From assembly GCA_023457235.1 (NCBI GenBank), contig JAEWMK010000082.1:1-8917 (forward strand): DNA of 8,917 nt. The letters are read 5' to 3'. This DNA comes from Bacillota bacterium (GTDB lineage Bacteria > Bacillota > Bacilli > Bacillales > Bacillaceae_J). This document shows positions 5,928-8,917 of this stretch, in pieces; the first letter of the stretch is position 1, and every line of letters starts with the position of its first letter. The notes under the pieces were generated by a model. It was not told the origin of the DNA. It saw only the letters and a list, made by a program, of their open reading frames with translations, and did no database searches. The translations under genes were made by a program, and so were the position numbers.

Positions 5928-5942
5928 ATGGAGTGTACATAC

Positions 5943-6824
5943 ATGAAAGGATCTATTTTCTCTTACATAGCACTATTTTTTGGAGTATTTGCTCTATCAA
6001 CTTCGGCCATCTTCGTTAAGCTTGCTGATGCGCCATCGGCCATTATCGCCTTTTATCGTTTATTTTTTGCAACTTTGATTCTTCTGCCCTTTTTGCTAGT
6101 CAAAAGAGAGCTTCGCCAAGAGCTGTTGGGCTTGTCCAAAAAACAATGGCGATTAGGCATCTTGTCTGGTTTATTTTTAGCAATTCATTATGTATTATGG
6201 TTTGAATCATTACGCTTTACCTCTGTCGCAAGTTCGACAGTTATTGTTACTTTACAACCATTGTTCACTATCGTTGGCGGGTATTTTTTATATAAGGAAC
6301 GCTATTCCAAAGTTGCATTATCGGGATGTTTGTTAGCCGTTTTCGGAAGCTTCATAATTGGGTGGGGAGATTTTCAAATAAGTGGTCAAGCCCTATTCGG
6401 CGATATCTTAGCATTTATTGCTGCAGGAGTCATATCTGGATATTTTCTAATTGGACAATCCGTTCGTAAAGATTTATCCCTTGTTCCTTATTCCGTGATT
6501 GGCTATGGAGGCAGTGCCGTATTTCTTGCCATCTATGCATTTACACAACATCAATCATTCTTTAATTATTCTACCGATACATGGTGGGCCTTCTTCGGTC
6601 TTGCGTTTGTTGCTACTATATTGGGCCAAACTATTTTTAATTGGTTGCTAAAATGGATCAGCAGTTCCGTTATTTCGATGAGCATTCTTGGTGAAACAAT
6701 TGGAACTTGTATTCTTGCTTATTTCATATTGGGGGAAGTTATTACGCTTCAACAAGGGATTGGAATCTTTATTATTTTAGTTGGACTTGGATTGTTTTTA
6801 GTTCGACAAGTGCAGGCAAAATAA
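5943..6824 (+). CDS. EamA/DMT-superfamily transporter
   Basis: A 293-aa integral membrane protein of the drug/metabolite transporter superfamily with two EamA repeats of about five helices each. The first repeat opens with a Ser/Thr-rich helix (FALSTSAIFVKLADAPSAII) and contains the conserved FYRLFFATLIL. The second ends with the typical SVISMSILGETIGTCILAYFILGE and QQGIGIFIILVGLGLFL. Members export or import amino acids, nucleosides or other metabolites, and the substrate cannot be read from sequence. An upstream in-frame ATG at 5928 touches the sstT terminator and has no ribosome binding site. The ATG at 5943 has GGAG at 5930-5933 with 9-nt spacing and gives the expected N-terminus. No independent promoter with a good -35 was found between the sstT stop and the gene, so expression may depend on terminator read-through from sstT. 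Confidence 0.92.
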   Translation: MKGSIFSYIALFFGVFALSTSAIFVKLADAPSAIIAFYRLFFATLILLPFLLVKRELRQELLGLSKKQWRLGILSGLFLAIHYVLWFESLRFTSVASSTVIVTLQPLFTIVGGYFLYKERYSKVALSGCLLAVFGSFIIGWGDFQISGQALFGDILAFIAAGVISGYFLIGQSVRKDLSLVPYSVIGYGGSAVFLAIYAFTQHQSFFNYSTDTWWAFFGLAFVATILGQTIFNWLLKWISSSVISMSILGETIGTCILAYFILGEVITLQQGIGIFIILVGLGLFLVRQVQAK

Positions 6825-6831
6825 CATTTAA

Positions 6832-6865
6832 GGAGCATAGGTTTATCCCCATGCTCCCTTATTAA
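6832..6865. terminator. Shared terminator of the convergent EamA and MFS genes
   Basis: GGAGCAT (6832-6838) and ATGCTCC (6851-6857) form a perfect 7-bp stem with a 12-nt loop that can tighten by an inner GG/CC pair. It lies 7 nt past the EamA stop codon and 8 nt past the MFS stop codon on the other strand. Flanks are AT-rich on both sides (CTTATTAATTA on the plus side, AATGTTATTTT on the minus side), but neither is a strong T-run. Confidence 0.65.
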
Positions 6866-8245
6866 TTACTCTGCGGATAGTTCTTTCCCCCTTTTGCCCA
6901 CAAGCACCCCACCAATAACAATCGCTACCAACGCCAAAATGAATAATAAAATAAAGACTGTATGCAAACTTGTTTCCAATGCATGTCCTTTTAATTCATC
7001 ACTTAACCACAAGCCAGAAACAGCAATTCCAATTGCTTGACCTAAGTTTCTCATAAGATTATTAGATCCAATAGCTGCACCCCGCAAATTCCAATCAACC
7101 GCAGATTGGACGATAACCGTAAACACTGTCAATGCCAATCCAAAGCCAAAGCCAAGAATCGCAGTAACAACCATCATAACTGTCAAAGTTGTATTTGCAT
7201 GAAAGAAAACTAATCCAAAACAGCCGGCAGCATTTATTGCAATTCCGATAACGGCTAGACGTCCAATTGAAGTTTTGCCAAGCCACTTACCTGTTAAAAA
7301 TGCTCCAACCGGCCATGTTAGTGACATTGGCATCAACGTAATACCTGATAAAGTTGCATTTAAATTGGTAACTCCCTGCACCCATAACGGGATATAAAAT
7401 GTGACGGCCACAAGAATAAAACCTAACAAAAATCCAACTACGTTCGCCACCGTAATAGAACGAATCTTAAATAAAGAAAGCGGCAGCATTGGTTCTTTTC
7501 CTTTTGCTTCAATCCAAACAAATAAGATAAGACTAAAAACAGCAATCACAAATAAAGTTAAAATACCGCCCGTGACAAGGTTTTCTTGTTTCAATAATGT
7601 TAAACCATACAAAAAGCTCGACATACTTACAGTAAAAGTAAAAATACCGGCATAGTCGATAATTTGTTTTTTCTTTTCCACTTGTTCGTGTAGGGAAACT
7701 GATAAAAGAATAAATGAAATGATGCCAAACGGAAGATTTAAAAAGAAAATCCAATGCCAGGTGATTTGGTCAACAATAAAACCACCAGCTAGTGGTCCAA
7801 TGATCCCGGCAATACCCCATACGCTGCTGATCAATCCTTGTATTTTCGCACGAACTTCAAACGAAAAAACATCGCCAATAATTGTGAACGGAATCGTTGT
7901 TAATGCCCCCGCACCAATTCCTTGAATTAATCGAAATACAACTAACTGCTGCATCGTTTGCGAAAAACCCGAAAGCATCGAGCCAATTAAAAAAATGATG
8001 ACTCCAATCGTAAACATCTTTTTTCGCCCATACAAATCGGCTAATTTACCGAAAATTGGTGTGCTAATAACAGTTGCCAAAAGATATATAGAAATTACCC
8101 ATGTATACAAATGACTTCCACCTAAATCTTCGACAATTTTAGGCATGGCCGTACTTACAATTGTTCCTTCAATTGCCGTTAAAAACGTAGCAATTAACAA
8201 AGAAGTAACAACCAATTTTTTATTCGTTTCTGAATTACCACTCAT
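6866..8245 (-). CDS. MFS multidrug exporter, DHA2 (EmrB/QacA-like) family
   Basis: A 459-aa polytopic membrane protein of the major facilitator superfamily. The drug:H+ antiporter pattern is clear: TAIEGTIVSTAMPKI in helix 1 (23-37), motif A GKLADLYGRKK (66-76), RLIQGIGAGAL in helix 4 (105-115), antiporter motif C GIAGIIGPLAGGF (144-156), and WHWIFFLNLPFG (163-174), which is characteristic of 14-helix DHA2 proteins. It is probably a proton-driven exporter of amphipathic drugs or metabolites; the substrate is unknown. The ATG at 8245 has AAGGAG with 8-nt spacing. It is transcribed from its own promoter at 8296-8324 and isolated by terminators on both sides. No adjacent regulator gene is present. 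Confidence 0.93.
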   Translation of the reverse strand: MSGNSETNKKLVVTSLLIATFLTAIEGTIVSTAMPKIVEDLGGSHLYTWVISIYLLATVISTPIFGKLADLYGRKKMFTIGVIIFLIGSMLSGFSQTMQQLVVFRLIQGIGAGALTTIPFTIIGDVFSFEVRAKIQGLISSVWGIAGIIGPLAGGFIVDQITWHWIFFLNLPFGIISFILLSVSLHEQVEKKKQIIDYAGIFTFTVSMSSFLYGLTLLKQENLVTGGILTLFVIAVFSLILFVWIEAKGKEPMLPLSLFKIRSITVANVVGFLLGFILVAVTFYIPLWVQGVTNLNATLSGITLMPMSLTWPVGAFLTGKWLGKTSIGRLAVIGIAINAAGCFGLVFFHANTTLTVMMVVTAILGFGFGLALTVFTVIVQSAVDWNLRGAAIGSNNLMRNLGQAIGIAVSGLWLSDELKGHALETSLHTVFILLFILALVAIVIGGVLVGKRGKELSAE

Positions 8246-8295
8246 TTAATATTCTCCTTGTTCTATGATGCTGACCATAAATTTTGTCCTAATCC

Positions 8296-8324
8296 ACTAT
8301 AATACGGCATTATTGTTTAGTCAA
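8296..8324 (-). promoter_or_regulatory. sigma-A-type promoter of the MFS exporter gene
   Basis: On the minus strand TTGACT (8324-8319, 5/6) and TATAGT (8301-8296, 5/6) are separated by 17 nt. The predicted start is about 45 nt upstream of the ATG. ATAAT-N5-ATTAT (8299-8313) is an inverted repeat across the -10 and spacer and could be an operator. The T-rich end of the upstream terminator element directly abuts the -35. Confidence 0.75.
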
Positions 8325-8375
8325 AAATAAAAAATGAGCCCCAAATGGGCCAGAGGGTCGGGTTCTCTGGCCCAT
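8325..8375 (-). terminator. Terminator of the ABC substrate-binding protein gene
   Basis: Read on the minus strand, the 11-bp GC-rich hairpin of the repeat (8375-8345) is followed, after GGGGC, by a long T-run interrupted once (8334-8325). The gap between hairpin and T-run is longer than ideal. An alternative outer stem, ATGAG/CTCAT (8421-8417 with 8338-8334), would place the T-run directly behind the structure. Confidence 0.55.
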
Positions 8376-8421
8376 AGAATGATGAGCCACAGGGTCGGGT
8401 TCCTTGTCCCGAAGCCCTCAT
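8334..8421. repeat. Two-copy REP-like palindromic intergenic element
   Basis: Two direct copies (8345-8371 and 8382-8408, offset 37, 22 of 27 positions identical) share the loop core GGGTCGGGTTC. Copy 1 forms a perfect 11-bp hairpin, ATGGGCCAGAG/CTCTGGCCCAT (8345-8355 with 8365-8375), with loop GGTCGGGTT. Copy 2 is imperfect, and ATGAG (8382-8386) can close with CTCAT (8417-8421). A further ATGAGCC lies at 8334-8340. From memory it resembles the short palindromic repeats scattered between genes in many Bacillaceae; no transposase is present. The element reaches into the stop codon of the gene ending at 8418. Confidence 0.7.
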
Positions 8422-8917
8422 TCCTTCTCTATTAGCGGATCCTTTCCATCGATAAATGAAGGATAAATTTGAGGATGCAGAATACTCGCAATTTTATTTA
8501 ATCCAAGTAATAATCTAGGTGAAGGTCTACAAAACAATGGTTCATCTAGAATAAACAATTGATTATTTTTAATTGCTTCAACCTGCTCAACGCCTGGTCG
8601 CGTTAAAATAACTTTCGGATTAATCTTCTCCTTCTGGACACCAACCCAAACAATACACAACACATCTGGATTTCTTTTTTTAACCTCATCCCAATCTGTA
8701 GAAATACTTGCTTCGGGCCTATCTTCAAAAATATTTTTCCCTCCGGCGAGCCTGCTTATTTCTGTTAACCAATTGTCAGCTCCAGGAGTAAAAATAGGTT
8801 TAGCCCACCATTCCCAATATAGTTCTTTTGGTTTTTCTACTTGCCTAGAAAGAAGTTCATAGCTTTCAAGGATTTGATTAAATTTCTCAACTAATTGTTT
8901 TGCTTTATCAATAGTAT
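8418..8917 (-). CDS. ABC transporter substrate-binding protein, BtuF/FepB-like (5' end missing)
   Basis: The last 165 or so codons of a gene that enters from the right edge; the reading frame stays open from 8917 to the TGA at 8418. The protein belongs to the cluster of binding proteins for cobalamin, haem or iron-siderophores (Peripla_BP_2, long backbone helix type). Visible features are the interdomain helix (KAKQLVEKFNQILESYELL), a Trp-rich substrate-pocket stretch (LYWEWWAKPIFTPGADNWL) continuing into ISRLAGGKNIF, the DWDEVKKRNPDVL segment preceding the second domain's strand, and the end block FCRPSPRLLLGLNKIASILHP. The Trp-rich stretch is closest to BtuF-like cobalamin-binding proteins, but the ligand is not certain. 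The N-terminus, including any lipoprotein signal, is outside the window, as are any permease and ATPase genes. A GTG at 8663 is internal, not the start. Confidence 0.85.
   Translation of the reverse strand, partial: TIDKAKQLVEKFNQILESYELLSRQVEKPKELYWEWWAKPIFTPGADNWLTEISRLAGGKNIFEDRPEASISTDWDEVKKRNPDVLCIVWVGVQKEKINPKVILTRPGVEQVEAIKNNQLFILDEPLFCRPSPRLLLGLNKIASILHPQIYPSFIDGKDPLIEKE

Noticed and set aside
5928..5942. ATG at 5928 as the EamA start
   Set aside because: It directly follows the terminator T-run without a ribosome binding site; GGAG at 5930-5933 serves the ATG at 5943.
7095..7925. Open frames overlapping the MFS gene on both strands (7095-7286, 7401-7655, 7533-7754, 7719-7925)
   Set aside because: They are shadows of the conserved MFS reading frame with no start signals or family features.
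8418..8663. Separate 81-codon gene starting at GTG 8663
   Set aside because: The frame is open to the window edge, and the upstream residues carry the substrate-binding protein motifs, so the GTG is an internal codon.

Overview
The window looks like chromosomal DNA of a low-GC Bacillota, most likely a member of the Bacillaceae. This rests on AT-rich intergenic DNA, strong purine-rich ribosome binding sites of the AAGGAGG type, sigma-A-like promoters with 17-nt spacers, hairpin-plus-T-run terminators and the general character of the proteins. No rRNA, tRNA, transposase or phage structural gene is visible, and species cannot be named from this stretch.

Layout from left to right. (1) Positions 1-210 hold a tandem array of 52-bp units built from the inverted arms TGATTCCC/GGGAATCA. 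It runs in from the left edge and ends on the stop codon of selO, and probably supplies selO's terminator. (2) selO (199-1716, minus) encodes a protein AMPylase of the SelO/YdiU family. (3) A small three-helix membrane protein (1852-2139, minus) follows, with its own terminator at 1812-1834. (4) Next come an atypical SDR/epimerase-like protein (2216-3154, minus) and a TetR-family regulator (3204-3779, minus). Two almost identical 19-bp operator-like sites lie in the promoter regions of exactly these two genes, so they form a clear autoregulated module. (5) An unrecognised 167-aa protein (3854-4357, minus) has a beta-rich N-terminal part and a C-terminal ribbon-helix-helix-like segment. (6) A divergent AT-rich promoter region (4358-4618) separates the minus-strand block from sstT (4619-5857, plus), a Na+/serine-threonine symporter. 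(7) A strong terminator follows, then an EamA/DMT-family transporter (5943-6824, plus) whose ribosome binding site sits just behind that terminator. (8) A convergent terminator separates it from a DHA2-type MFS exporter (6866-8245, minus) with a good promoter. (9) At 8334-8421 there is a two-copy palindromic intergenic repeat. (10) The 3' part of a cobalamin/siderophore-type ABC substrate-binding protein gene (8418 to the right edge, minus) closes the window.

Functionally the window is mostly a patchwork of independent transport and housekeeping units. The one place where genes clearly work together is the tetR-SDR pair with its shared operator. The 167-aa protein gene upstream and the small membrane protein gene downstream may be co-transcribed with that pair, since no convincing terminator separates the four genes until 1834-1812. 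I see no clear multi-gene defence, secretion or biosynthetic system. The items most worth follow-up are the TetR regulon, the RHH-like unknown protein, the 52-bp array, and the terminator-embedded leader of the EamA gene.
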